The notes below the pieces were generated by a model, which saw nothing but the letters and a program-made list of their open reading frames with translations, was not told the origin of the DNA and did no database searches. Of a stretch of DNA of 64,000 nucleotides, positions 25,032-34,640 are shown piece by piece. The stretch spans positions 4,216,001-4,280,000 of the forward strand of contig NZ_CP040695.2 in NCBI RefSeq assembly GCF_005954645.2. The letters are read 5' to 3'. A program made the translations under genes and the position numbers. Within the stretch, counting starts at the first letter, position 1. Each line of letters opens with the position of its first letter. The DNA comes from Nocardioides sp. S-1144 (GTDB lineage: Bacteria > Actinomycetota > Actinomycetes > Propionibacteriales > Nocardioidaceae).

Positions 25032-26366
25032 GTGGACTTCTCCGAACTGGACGAGCGGACTCCGCAGGCGATCGCGGGCGCCGTCAGCCGCGCCGTCCGG
25101 GCGGGCGAGCTGGCCCCGGGAGACCGGATGCCGACCGTCCGCGACGTCGCCGCCGACCTCGGCGTGTCACCGGCGACGGTGAGCGCGGCGTGGCAGGCGC
25201 TGCGCCGCACCGGCCTCGTCGTCTCGCGCGGGCGGGCCGGCACCTACGTCAGCGACGCCCCGACCGCCTGGCTCAGCCCGCGGGTGCGCGGCCTGGTCGG
25301 CGCGGGTCCCGACGGGCTCCGGCTCGACCTGTCGCGCGGCACGCCCGACCCGCTGCTGCTGCCCTCGCTCGGTCCGGCGCTCGGTCGGGTCTCGGCCAGC
25401 GCCGCGACGCTGGCCTACCACGACGAGCCGGTGCTGCCCGCGCTGCGCGCGGCGCTGGCGCCGACCTGGCCCTACGTCGCCGAGACGATCACCGTGGTCG
25501 ACGGCGCCACCGACGGCGTCGCCCGCACCCTCGAGCAGGTCGTCTCCTACGGCGACCGCGTGGTGCTGGAGTCGCCCGGCTTCCCGCCGTTCTTCGACCT
25601 CGTCGAGGCGCTCGGTGCCGAGGTCGTGCCGGTCGCGCTCGACGGGTCCGGCGTGCGGGTCGACGCGCTGCGGCGGGCCCTCGCGCGCCAGCCGGTCGCC
25701 GTCGTCCTCCAGTCGCGGGCGCACAACCCCACCGGGGGTGCGATGACCCCGGCCCGGGCCCGCGCCCTCGCCGGGGTCCTGCGCCGGCTCGGCGACGACG
25801 TCCCGTGGATCGTCGAGGACGACCACTCCGGCGCCATCTCGACCTCGCCCGACGTCTCGCTCGGCACCTGGCTGCCCGACCGGGTGGTGCACGTGCGCTC
25901 CTACTCCAAGTCCCACGGACCCGACCTGCGGATCGCGGCCCTCGGCGGGCCGGCGCACCTGGTCGACCGGATCGTCGCGCGCCGGATGCTCGGTCCGTCG
26001 TGGACCTCGCGGATGCTCCAGACGATCCTGCTCGACCTGCTCACCTCGTCGCAGTCGATGGACGAGGTCGCCGAGGCGCGGCGCCAGTACTTCGGCCGCC
26101 AGCACGCGATCGCCGACGCGCTCGCGGGGCACGGCCTCGACGTCGTCGCGCCCGACGGCATCAACCTCTGGCTCCCGGTCGCCGACGAGCGCGCGGCCGC
26201 CGTCCACCTCGCCGCCGCCGGCATCCGCGTCGCGGCCGGCTCGGCGTTCCTCGCCGCCGACCACGACGCCGAGACCGCCCACGTGCGGGTCACCACCGGC
26301 CTGGTCACCCCCGACGACGCCCCCGACGTCGCAGCCCACCTGGCGGGGGCGGCGCGGGCCCGGTAG
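25032..26366 (+). CDS. MocR-family regulator (GntR winged helix fused to aminotransferase domain)
   Basis: 444-aa regulator. Residues about 8-75 form the GntR winged helix (AGELAPGDRMPTVRDVAADL, then GVSPATVSAAWQALRRTGLV). The rest is a fold-type I aminotransferase domain with Asn-Pro-Thr-Gly (QSRAHNPTGGAMTP), Asp in VEDDHSGAIS and PLP-binding Lys in VRSYSKSHGPDLR. MocR proteins such as GabR sense an amino compound as its PLP aldimine. Divergent from a locus that makes and removes beta-alanine, so beta-alanine or a related amino acid is a plausible effector. The GTG at 25032 starts MDFSELDERTPQAI. Confidence 0.92.
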   Translation: MDFSELDERTPQAIAGAVSRAVRAGELAPGDRMPTVRDVAADLGVSPATVSAAWQALRRTGLVVSRGRAGTYVSDAPTAWLSPRVRGLVGAGPDGLRLDLSRGTPDPLLLPSLGPALGRVSASAATLAYHDEPVLPALRAALAPTWPYVAETITVVDGATDGVARTLEQVVSYGDRVVLESPGFPPFFDLVEALGAEVVPVALDGSGVRVDALRRALARQPVAVVLQSRAHNPTGGAMTPARARALAGVLRRLGDDVPWIVEDDHSGAISTSPDVSLGTWLPDRVVHVRSYSKSHGPDLRIAALGGPAHLVDRIVARRMLGPSWTSRMLQTILLDLLTSSQSMDEVAEARRQYFGRQHAIADALAGHGLDVVAPDGINLWLPVADERAAAVHLAAAGIRVAAGSAFLAADHDAETAHVRVTTGLVTPDDAPDVAAHLAGAARAR

Positions 26367-26435
26367 GTGCCGGTGGGGCTCGTGGGCGCCGGACTCGGTC
26401 GTCGCCGCACCGTCGTGGATGGCATCCTGGGCGCC

Positions 26436-26825
26436 ATGAACAGAGCCCCGGTCACGACGTTCCTCCGCCTCGGCGTCCCCGCCGTCCTGGCGGGTGCCCT
26501 GCTGTCCCTGCCGGCCCCGGCCCAGGCCGCGACCACCTGGCACACCATGGACCGCCTCCACGGCGCGAGGACGCAGGTGTGCAAGACGCCAGCGCCCGGC
26601 GGGTGGACCGTGCGGGTCCGGGTCGACAACCGCGGGGGCGACCACTGGCACCGGGCGCACCTCGGCAACCGGGCCGGCACCCGGTGGGTCGACACCCGCG
26701 CCGCCGCCGGTGCGATCAGCCCGGTGCGGTCGGTCTTCTCCACCGGGGGCATCTCGGTGGGTACCGGTGACGCCCGCGGCGACCGCGGCGGCTACGTCCC
26801 GATGGACGACGTCGGCCGCTGCTGA
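26436..26825 (+). CDS. Secreted small protein of unknown function
   Basis: 129-aa protein. The first 31 residues are a signal peptide: MNRAP, hydrophobic core VPAVLAGALLSLPAP, cleavage site AQAA. The mature part is about 98 aa, rich in Gly, Arg and Asp, with two Cys (VCKTP, GRC at the end) that may form a disulfide and a Trp/His-rich centre (RGGDHWHRAHLGNRAGTRWVDT). No family was recognised. The ATG at 26436 lies 7 nt after CATCCT, probably leaderless. It ends 4 nt before a cluster of 26-bp palindromes. Confidence 0.72.
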   Translation: MNRAPVTTFLRLGVPAVLAGALLSLPAPAQAATTWHTMDRLHGARTQVCKTPAPGGWTVRVRVDNRGGDHWHRAHLGNRAGTRWVDTRAAAGAISPVRSVFSTGGISVGTGDARGDRGGYVPMDDVGRC

Positions 26826-26829
26826 GCGC

Positions 26830-26984
26830 GACCCGTCGCTGATCAGCGACGGGTCACCCCCACCACCCCGCTGACCCGTCGCTGATCACTGACGGGTCAC
26901 CCCCAGAACGACGCCGACCCGTCGCTGATCACTGACGGGTCACCTGCGAAACCACGCCGACCCGTCAGTGATCACTGACGGGTC
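26830..26984. repeat. Four copies of a 26-bp palindrome between convergent genes
   Basis: Copies at 26830-26855, 26873-26898, 26916-26941 and 26959-26984, spaced 43 bp start to start. The fourth is a perfect palindrome (GACCCGTCAGTGA followed by its complement). Copies 2 and 3 have GTCGC in the left arm, and copy 1 has compensating changes in both arms, so pairing is kept. Exact regular spacing and compensatory change argue for selection on the hairpin. Two more copies lie at 31289-31357. The position between two convergent genes suits a bidirectional terminator. Confidence 0.85.
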
Positions 26985-27008
26985 GGCGGGGTGGAGCGGG
27001 GTCAGGGG

Positions 27009-29219
27009 TCAGGCGGGGAAGGAGCCGCCGGTCTCGGCGAGGTTGCGCAGCCACGGGGTGGGGGCGAACCGGTCGCCGTAGGTGGCGGCGAGCTCGTCGG
27101 CCCGGCGGACGAACGCCGCGAGACCGATCTCGCCGTCGGCACCCTCGTAACCGGTCATGAACTGCGCCGCACCACCGGTCATCGGCGGGAAGCCGATGCC
27201 CATGATCGAGCCGATGTTGGCGGCGGCCGCCGACTCGATGACGCCCTCCTCGAAGCACTTGGCGGTCTCGAGCGCCTCGGCGAACATCATCCGGTCCTTC
27301 ATGTCCTGGAACGGGATCTGCGTGTCCGAGACCGGGAACAGCTCGGCCAGGCCCGACCAGATCGACGTCCGCCTGCCGGCCTCGTCGTAGTCGTAGAACC
27401 CGGCGCCGCGCAGGCGGCCGGCGCGGCCGGCGTCCAGCATCTTCGCGACGACGACGTTGCCCGGGTGCTCGACGTGGGTGCCGCCGTCGCGCTCGGTCGC
27501 CTCGCGGGTGGCCTTGCCGATCTTGGCCATCAGCTCGAGGTTGAGCTCGTCGGAGAGCTGGAGCACCGGGGCCGGGTAGCCGGCCTGGGTGGTGGCCCGC
27601 TCGATGCTCCACGGGTACGCGCCCTCGGCGAGCATCGCCATGCCCTCGTTGACCATGAAGCCGATGACGCGGGAGGTGTAGAAGCCGCGGCTGTCGTTGA
27701 CGACGATCGGCGTCTTGCGGATCTGCTGGACGACGTCGTAGGCCTTCGCCAGCGCCACGTCGGAGGTCTTCTCGCCCTTGATGATCTCGACCAGCGGCAT
27801 CTTGTCGACCGGGCTGAAGAAGTGCAGGCCGATGAAGTCGGCCGGACGGTCGACGCCCTCGGCGAGCTCGGTGATCGGCAGCGTGCTCGTGTTGGAGCAG
27901 AGCAGCGCGTCGGGGTTCACGTGCTCGGCGACCTCGGCGAACACCTTCGCCTTGAGCGCGGGGTCCTCGAAGACGGCCTCGATGACCAGGTCGCAGCCGG
28001 CCAGCGCGGCCGGGTCACCGGTCGCGGTGATCCGGGCCAGCAGCTCGTTCTTCTGCTCCTCGGTCGAGCGCCCCTTGGCGACGGCCTTGTCGAGCAGCTT
28101 CTCGGAGTATGCCTTGCCCTTCGCGGCGTTCTCGTCGGAGACGTCCTTGAGCACGACCTCCATGCCGGCGCGGGCGCAGGAGTAGGCGATGCCGGCGCCC
28201 ATCATCCCGGCGCCGAGGACGCCGACCTTGGTCGCCCGCCACGGCTCGATGCCCTGGGGGCGGAGCTTGCCGGAGTTGATGGCCTGCAGGTCGAAGAAGA
28301 ACGCCTGGATCATGTTCTTCGAGCCCTGGTTGACCACGAGGTTCGTCAGGTAGCGCGACTCGATCCGGCTGGCGGTGTCGAAGTCACGGCTGGCGCCCTC
28401 GACCGCGGCGCTGAGGATCGCGCGGGCGGCGGGGTAGACGGCGCCCTTGGTCTGCTTGCGCAGCAGCGCCGGGAACGCCGGCAGGAACGCCGCCAGCGCG
28501 GGCGACTTCGGGCTGCCGCCGGGCATCTTGTAGCCGGGGGCGTCCCAGGGGTTCTGCGCGGCCTCGGGGTTGGCCTTCAGCCACGCCCGCGCGGCCGGGA
28601 GGAGCTCGTCCTGGCTCGCGACGAGCTCGTCGACGATGCCGACCTTGAGCGCGGCCGGGGGCTTGAACTGCTTGCCCTCGAGCAGCACGCTCATCAGCCC
28701 GTCCTGCAGGCCGAGCATCCGCACGATGCGGGTCACCCCACCGCCGCCGGGCAGCAGGCCGAGGCTGACCTCGGGCAGGCCGAGGACGACCTTCGGGCCG
28801 TCGACGGCGATGCGGTGGTTGCAGGCGAGGGCGATCTCGAGGCCGCCGCCGAGCGCGGCGCCGTTGATCGCCGCGACGACCGGCTTGGGCAGGCGCTCGA
28901 GGCGACGCAGGTCGCGCTTGACGCTCTCGGACGTCGCGAAGACGCTCGCGGCGTCGTCCTTGGTCGCCCGGGTCATGTCGCGCAGGTCGCCGCCGGCGAA
29001 GAAGGTCTTCTTCGCGCTGGCGACGATGACGCCGCTGATGCTCGACTCGTCGGCGGCCAGCTCGGACTCGAGGCGGTCGACGGCCGCCTTCATGGAGTCG
29101 ACGTAGAGCTGGTTCATGGTGTTCGCCGACTGGTTGGGGTCGTCGAGGGTGAGGGTGACGATGCCGTCGGCGTCCTTGTCGTAGCGGACGGCGGTCTGGG
29201 TCTCGGTGGTGGTGCTCAT
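27009..29219 (-). CDS. fadB: Trifunctional-type enoyl-CoA hydratase / 3-hydroxyacyl-CoA dehydrogenase
   Basis: 736-aa beta-oxidation alpha subunit. The N-terminal crotonase domain (about 1-240) shows AALGGGLEIALACNHRIA and VSLGLLPGGGGVTRIV. The 3-hydroxyacyl-CoA dehydrogenase part starts near 330 with NAD-loop VGVLGAGMMGAGIAY, catalytic His in FIGLHFFSPVDKMPLVE and SRGFYTSRV. It hydrates trans-2-enoyl-CoA and oxidises the 3-hydroxy product with NAD+. Length matches Mycobacterium FadB (about 720 aa). It follows fadA by 29 nt, so thiolase and hydratase/dehydrogenase would form a complex from one transcript. Confidence 0.95.
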   Translation of the reverse strand: MSTTTETQTAVRYDKDADGIVTLTLDDPNQSANTMNQLYVDSMKAAVDRLESELAADESSISGVIVASAKKTFFAGGDLRDMTRATKDDAASVFATSESVKRDLRRLERLPKPVVAAINGAALGGGLEIALACNHRIAVDGPKVVLGLPEVSLGLLPGGGGVTRIVRMLGLQDGLMSVLLEGKQFKPPAALKVGIVDELVASQDELLPAARAWLKANPEAAQNPWDAPGYKMPGGSPKSPALAAFLPAFPALLRKQTKGAVYPAARAILSAAVEGASRDFDTASRIESRYLTNLVVNQGSKNMIQAFFFDLQAINSGKLRPQGIEPWRATKVGVLGAGMMGAGIAYSCARAGMEVVLKDVSDENAAKGKAYSEKLLDKAVAKGRSTEEQKNELLARITATGDPAALAGCDLVIEAVFEDPALKAKVFAEVAEHVNPDALLCSNTSTLPITELAEGVDRPADFIGLHFFSPVDKMPLVEIIKGEKTSDVALAKAYDVVQQIRKTPIVVNDSRGFYTSRVIGFMVNEGMAMLAEGAYPWSIERATTQAGYPAPVLQLSDELNLELMAKIGKATREATERDGGTHVEHPGNVVVAKMLDAGRAGRLRGAGFYDYDEAGRRTSIWSGLAELFPVSDTQIPFQDMKDRMMFAEALETAKCFEEGVIESAAAANIGSIMGIGFPPMTGGAAQFMTGYEGADGEIGLAAFVRRADELAATYGDRFAPTPWLRNLAETGGSFPA

Positions 29220-29248
29220 CGGTTCGTGGCTTCCTGTCCTGGTCCTGG

Positions 29249-30460
<1,212 letters not shown>

Positions 30461-30506
30461 GACCCGTCCTTGTCGATCGAGGTGATGTGGTGCCGCGGTG
30501 TTGCGC

Positions 30507-30544
30507 TGTCACGATTGTGACACCAATACTGTCAGTATCGTCAA
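30507..30544 (-). promoter_or_regulatory. MerR-type promoter/operator of fadA-fadB
   Basis: Minus strand: -35 TTGACG (30539-30544), a 19-nt spacer (30520-30538), -10 CACAAT (30514-30519). The spacer contains the 13-nt perfect dyad ATACTG-T-CAGTAT (30526-30538). A second dyad TGTCAC-GATT-GTGACA (30507-30522) overlaps the -10. A lengthened 19-bp spacer with a central dyad is the defining feature of promoters activated by MerR proteins through DNA twisting. Confidence 0.75.
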
Positions 30545-30585
30545 GGAGTGGTCACCAGACCACCGAGTGAGAGGGGTCACGTCGC

Positions 30586-31284
30586 GTGGACGCGCCGCTG
30601 GACGGGCTGATGACCCTCGACGAGCTCTGCTCGCGGGTCGGCCTCACCGTGCGCAACGTCCGCTTCTACACCTCGCGCGGCCTGGTGCCGCCGCCGATCC
30701 GGCACGGCCGCTCGGGCTACTACTCCGGTGAGCACGTCGCCCGGATCGAGCTCGTGCTCGAGCTCCAGGCCCACGGCTTCACGCTCTCGGCGATCGAGCG
30801 CTACGTCTCCGCCCTCCCCGCGGACGCCGAGCCGGAGGACATCGCCCTGGCCCGCACCATGCTCGCGCCGTGGCAGTCCGACCTCCCGGTCGACATGGAG
30901 CGCTCGGAGCTGGAGCAGCGCGCCGGCCGCGACCTCTCCGAGGAGGACGTCGCCACGCTGGTCGCGCTCGGCATCGTCCGGGTGCGCGCCGACCGGTTCC
31001 TGGTCGCGCGCACGCAGCTGGGCATCGGCGTCCAGCTGCTCGAGCTGGGTTTTCCCCGGGCGGTCGCCGAGGCCGCCCGCGACGTCTACCAGTCCCACGG
31101 GCGCCAGATGGCCGAGGAGCTGCACCAGGTCATCACCGAGCAGCTCGCCCCGCTGTACGGCGCCGACGAGTCCGAGCGCTTCCAGGAGGTCATGGAGAGC
31201 CTCAAGCCGCTCTCCGTCGGCGGCCTGGTGACGGCCTACGAGACCGCCGTGGCGCGGGCGGCCCGCACCGCCACCACGAAATGA
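30586..31284 (+). CDS. MerR family transcriptional regulator
   Basis: 232-aa regulator. The MerR winged helix is at residues about 10-80: MTLDELCSRVGLTVRNVRFY, then SRGLVPPPIRHGRSGYYSGE and LELQAHGFTLSAIERYV. The C-terminal about 130 residues are helical and larger than in metal-sensing MerR proteins, with no Cys ligands, so it probably binds an organic ligand. It is divergent from fadA across 125 bp, which contain a MerR-type promoter. A fatty acyl-CoA or related lipid is a reasonable effector. The GTG at 30586 is used; an internal ATG at residue 9 (MTLDELC) is an alternative. Confidence 0.92.
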   Translation: MDAPLDGLMTLDELCSRVGLTVRNVRFYTSRGLVPPPIRHGRSGYYSGEHVARIELVLELQAHGFTLSAIERYVSALPADAEPEDIALARTMLAPWQSDLPVDMERSELEQRAGRDLSEEDVATLVALGIVRVRADRFLVARTQLGIGVQLLELGFPRAVAEAARDVYQSHGRQMAEELHQVITEQLAPLYGADESERFQEVMESLKPLSVGGLVTAYETAVARAARTATTK

Positions 31285-31288
31285 CGCC

Positions 31289-31357
31289 GACCCGTCAGTG
31301 ATCACTGACGGGTCGGCGGCGGATCCTGATCGACCCGTCAGTGATCACTGACGGGTC
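31289..31357. repeat. Two more copies of the 26-bp palindrome
   Basis: Perfect copies at 31289-31314 and 31332-31357, again 43 bp start to start, the same spacing as in the cluster at 26830-26984. They lie between the end of the MerR gene (31284) and the end of the convergent helicase gene (31364). Placement only between convergent genes supports a bidirectional terminator function. Confidence 0.85.
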
Positions 31358-31363
31358 GACCGA

Positions 31364-32851
31364 TCAGCGGTGGGACGAGAACGACGCGGCGGAGTGGCCG
31401 CCGCTCGAGGAACCGGTCGACGAACCGGTCGAGGAGCCGCCGGAGCGGCGACGGTTGCGGTTCGAGGAGCCGGCCGGCTTGCTGCCGGCGCCCGCGGACG
31501 CCTGGCCGCCGGAGCGACCGCCGCCGGAGCGGCCGCGACCGCGACCCCCGCCGTTGCCCCCGCCGTTGCCGCCGCCGCCGTTGCCCGAGGACTTCGGCTT
31601 CGAGGAGCGCTGCGGGGAGGACGTCGGGACGTCGAGGGTGAGGCCGCCGGGCACGAGGACCCGCTCGCCGGGGGCGAGCGTGGCCAGCATCGGGTGCGAG
31701 GCGCCGGTCACCTTGGTCGTCGTCGGCTTGATGCCGGCGGCGCGGGTGAGCTGGCGGACGTCGCGGACCTGCTCGTCGGTCATCAGCGTGACGACGGTGC
31801 CGGCGGCACCGGCGCGGGCGGTGCGGCCCGAGCGGTGCAGGTAGGCCTTGTGCTCGGTCGGCGGGTCGGCGTGGACGACGAGCGCGACGTCGTCGACGTG
31901 GATGCCGCGGGCCGCGATGTCGGTCGCGACCAGCGTGGTGGCCTGGCCGGAGTGGAAGGCCTCCATGTTGCGGGTGCGCGCGTTCTGGCTCAGGTTGCCG
32001 TGCAGGTCGACCGACGGGACGCCGCTCTTGTTGAGCTGGCGCGCCAGCGCCTTCGCGCCGTGCTTGGTGCGGGTGAAGACGACCGTGCGGCCGGGGGCCG
32101 AGGCGAGGTCGACGAGCACCGGGATGCGGCTCTCGCGGCCGATGTGCAGCACGTGGTGGTCCATCTTGGAGACCGGCGACTGCGCCGAGTCGGCCTCGTG
32201 GACCACGGGCGAGTGCAGGAACTTCTTCACCAGGACGTCGATCGCGTTGTCGAGCGTGGCGGAGAAGAGCAGGCGCTGACCGTTGCTCGGCGTCCGCTCG
32301 AGGATGCGGCGCACGGCGGGCAGGAAGCCGAGGTCGGCCATGTGGTCGGCCTCGTCGAGCACGGTGACCTCGACGTTGCCGAGGTTGCAGTGGCCCTGGC
32401 CGATGAGGTCCTCGAGCCGGCCGGGGCAGGCAAGCACGATGTCGGCACCGCGGCGCAGGTTCGCCACCTGCGGGTTCTGGCCGACGCCGCCGAAGATGGT
32501 CATCGTCGAGAGGCCGTTGGTCGCGGCCAGCGGCTTGAGGGCCTCGTGGATCTGGCCGACGAGCTCGCGGGTCGGCGCCAGGATCAGCGCGCGGGGCTTG
32601 CCCGGCGCCGCCGTGCGGTTCGACGCGACCAGGCGCGCCACCACGGGGAGCAGGAAGGCGTAGGTCTTGCCGGAGCCGGTGCGGCCCCGGCCGAGGACGT
32701 CGCGGCCGGCGAGCGAGTCGGGCAGCGTCGCGGCCTGGATGGGGGTCGGGATCGTGATGCCCTGGGCGTTGAGCACGGCGACGAGGTCGGCCGGCACCTT
32801 GAGGGCAGCGAAGGAGGACTGGTGGTTCTGGGTCACAGAAAGATCACTCAC
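31364..32851 (-). CDS. DEAD-box RNA helicase (RhlE-like)
   Basis: 495-aa ATP-dependent RNA helicase. Motifs in order: Q-motif TPIQAATLPDSLAGRD, I GRTGSGKT, Ia PTRELV, II VLDEADHMADLG, III SATL, IV VVFTRTKHGAKAL, V VATDIAARGIHV and VI HRSGRTARAG. The C-terminus (about 395-495) is low-complexity: Gly/Asn/Arg-rich (GNGGGGNGGGNGGGRGRGRS) then Ser/Gly-rich, typical of RNA-binding tails. GTG at 32851 (VSDLSVTQNHQ) is chosen; a GTG at 32866 is also in frame. An upstream open frame to 33025 has no protein-like content. Likely role: RNA remodelling in cold or during ribosome assembly. Confidence 0.93.
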   Translation of the reverse strand: MSDLSVTQNHQSSFAALKVPADLVAVLNAQGITIPTPIQAATLPDSLAGRDVLGRGRTGSGKTYAFLLPVVARLVASNRTAAPGKPRALILAPTRELVGQIHEALKPLAATNGLSTMTIFGGVGQNPQVANLRRGADIVLACPGRLEDLIGQGHCNLGNVEVTVLDEADHMADLGFLPAVRRILERTPSNGQRLLFSATLDNAIDVLVKKFLHSPVVHEADSAQSPVSKMDHHVLHIGRESRIPVLVDLASAPGRTVVFTRTKHGAKALARQLNKSGVPSVDLHGNLSQNARTRNMEAFHSGQATTLVATDIAARGIHVDDVALVVHADPPTEHKAYLHRSGRTARAGAAGTVVTLMTDEQVRDVRQLTRAAGIKPTTTKVTGASHPMLATLAPGERVLVPGGLTLDVPTSSPQRSSKPKSSGNGGGGNGGGNGGGRGRGRSGGGRSGGQASAGAGSKPAGSSNRNRRRSGGSSTGSSTGSSSGGHSAASFSSHR

Positions 32852-33050
32852 GTTGGTGTGTCTCACCAAGCTGTCCCGCCGGCGGCGGGATGGAGAAGCA
32901 TGTGCCTCACGAGGAGGGGCGCCGGTCCACGGCTCGAGGCCGGACGGTCCTGCGCGGGAGCCCGAGGCAAGACTTGACGGGCTGCTGGACCCAACTCTAG
33001 TGGCTGGTGGGGTGAACCCACACATCCCTGGACCTCCCTAGGGTGTGAGG
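32852..33050. other. Intergenic region between helicase and SDR genes
   Basis: About 200 bp divergent space. Near the helicase start the minus strand can form a compact hairpin from CCCGCCGCCGGCGGG (around 32875-32892), so the helicase mRNA could have a structured leader. On the plus strand, TAGGGT at 33039-33044 lies 6 nt before the GTG at 33051, a clear leaderless signal. Nothing else was recognised. Confidence 0.45.
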
Positions 33051-33932
33051 GTGCCCACCGTCCTCGTCACCGGCGCGACCGGCTTCGTCGGACGTCGCCT
33101 CGTCCCCGTCCTCCTCGACCGCGGCCTCGCCGTGCGCGCGATGACCCGCCGACCCGAGAAGTACGACGGCCCCGGCGAGCCCGTCGGGGGCGACGTCCAC
33201 GACGCCGCCTCGCTCACCCAGGCCCTGACCGGCGTCGACGTGGCGGTCTACCTCGTGCACTCCCTCGACGACAAGGACTTCGAGCGCAAGGACGCTGAGG
33301 CGGCGCAGACCTTCGGTCGCGTGGCCGCCGAGTGCGGCGTCCGCCAGATCGTCTACCTCGGCGGCCTCGGCGAGGACGACGACGACCTGTCGCCGCACCT
33401 GCGCTCGCGCCGCGAGGTGGAGGGCAAGCTCGCCGAGGGCGGCGTGCCGGTCACGGTGCTGCGCGCCGCGATCGTCGTCGGCGCCGGCGGCATCTCCTGG
33501 GAGATCACCCGCCAGCTGGTCAAGAACCTGCCGGCGATGGTGGTCCCGAAGTGGGTCAGCACCAAGACCCAGCCGATCGCGATCGACGACGTCGTGCGCT
33601 ACCTCGACGGCGTCATCGACAACGACGCCGCCGCCGGCCGGGTGCTGGAGATCGGCGGCCCCGAGCAGCTGACGTACCTGGAGATGATGCAGCAGGCCGC
33701 CGAGGTCATCCTCGGCCGGCGGCTGCCGATCGTGAAGGTGCCGGTGCTGACGCCCTCGCTCAGCTCGCACTGGATCGCCTTCGTCACCGACGTCGACACC
33801 ACGACCGCGAAGAACCTCATCGACTCGATGTCGACCGAGGTGATCGTCTCCGACCACGCGATCGACGAGATCGTGCCGGGCCGGCCGATCGCCTACCAGG
33901 AGTCGGTGCGCCGCGCGCTCGAGGAGAGCTGA
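33051..33932 (+). CDS. NAD(P)H-binding NmrA/SDR-like protein
   Basis: 293-aa atypical short-chain dehydrogenase/epimerase. The N-terminal dinucleotide loop is VTGATGFVGRRLVPVLLDRG (G8-x-x-G-x-x-G14), followed by RRPEKYDGPGEPVGGDVHD and VAVYLVHSLDDKDFER. The usual catalytic Y-x-x-x-K is not in place, as in NmrA-like and NDUFA9-like members that bind NAD(P)H as regulators or on quinones. The GTG at 33051 sits 6 nt after TAGGGT; an in-frame GTG at 33045 exists but would leave no room for the -10. Function is not known. Confidence 0.85.
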   Translation: MPTVLVTGATGFVGRRLVPVLLDRGLAVRAMTRRPEKYDGPGEPVGGDVHDAASLTQALTGVDVAVYLVHSLDDKDFERKDAEAAQTFGRVAAECGVRQIVYLGGLGEDDDDLSPHLRSRREVEGKLAEGGVPVTVLRAAIVVGAGGISWEITRQLVKNLPAMVVPKWVSTKTQPIAIDDVVRYLDGVIDNDAAAGRVLEIGGPEQLTYLEMMQQAAEVILGRRLPIVKVPVLTPSLSSHWIAFVTDVDTTTAKNLIDSMSTEVIVSDHAIDEIVPGRPIAYQESVRRALEES

Positions 33933-33938
33933 ACCGGC

Positions 33939-34640
33939 TCAGACGCCGAAGATCGCAGGCAGGGCGAACAGCATCGTCAGCGACCAGGTGCAGTGGGTCA
34001 GGATCGGCGCCAGGATGCCGCCGGAGGCGCGCCGCTGGAGACCGACGATCACCCCGAGCAGGATCGCGGCGAAGGCGAGCATCACGTTGCCGGTCGCGGC
34101 CGTGGCGATCGTGTAGGCGAGCGTCGTCCACGCCACCGGGTGGCGGGTGATGGCGGCGTAGGCCGCCCCGCGGAAGAAGAGCTCCTCGGCGACCCCGTTG
34201 ACCGCCGTGACGATCACCAGCACCGGCAGGTAGCCCTCGCTGGCGAACCCGAGCACGTTGCGGATCTGCTCGGCGAGCGGGTCGATCTCGCGGACGATGA
34301 GCGCACCGACCACGAAGATCCCGGCCAGCGCGGCCCCGATGAGCAGCGGCTGGACGATCGGGCGCACCTCCATGTCCTTGGCCGCGATCCGGCCGAGGTG
34401 CAGCGGGCCGGACGCGAAGGCGCCCACGGTCCACACCCCGGCGAGCACGAAGGACATCACCACGAACATGGCGCTGCCCTGCTCGAGCCGGAGCAGCGTG
34501 CCCAGGACGATGGCGCCCAGCAGCACGAAGCCACAGGTCACCAGCTGACGCCGGCGCAGCGCGCGCGGCTCGTCGCGGTGGTCGCGGGGGACGACGTCCC
34601 ACAGCGACCGCTCGATCCACTGCCTCACCACAGCACTCAC
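33939..34640 (-). CDS. CPBP family intramembrane metalloprotease
   Basis: 233-aa membrane protein with about six or seven hydrophobic segments. The CPBP/ABI motifs are present: EELFFRG (Glu-Glu-x-x-x-Arg) at about 152-158, a second region with A-I-T-R-H-P-V and a later LTHCTWSL with the metal-ligand His near 216. The family includes CAAX prenyl endopeptidases and bacteriocin-immunity proteins. Substrate is unknown. The first codons read GTG AGT GCT GTG GTG, and GGAGG lies 3-12 nt before these, so the start may be any of three GTGs. Confidence 0.85.
   Translation of the reverse strand: MSAVVRQWIERSLWDVVPRDHRDEPRALRRRQLVTCGFVLLGAIVLGTLLRLEQGSAMFVVMSFVLAGVWTVGAFASGPLHLGRIAAKDMEVRPIVQPLLIGAALAGIFVVGALIVREIDPLAEQIRNVLGFASEGYLPVLVIVTAVNGVAEELFFRGAAYAAITRHPVAWTTLAYTIATAATGNVMLAFAAILLGVIVGLQRRASGGILAPILTHCTWSLTMLFALPAIFGV

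Noticed and set aside
30526..30538. The dyad as a transcription terminator
   Set aside because: It is short, lies between divergent genes and fits inside a -35/-10 spacer.
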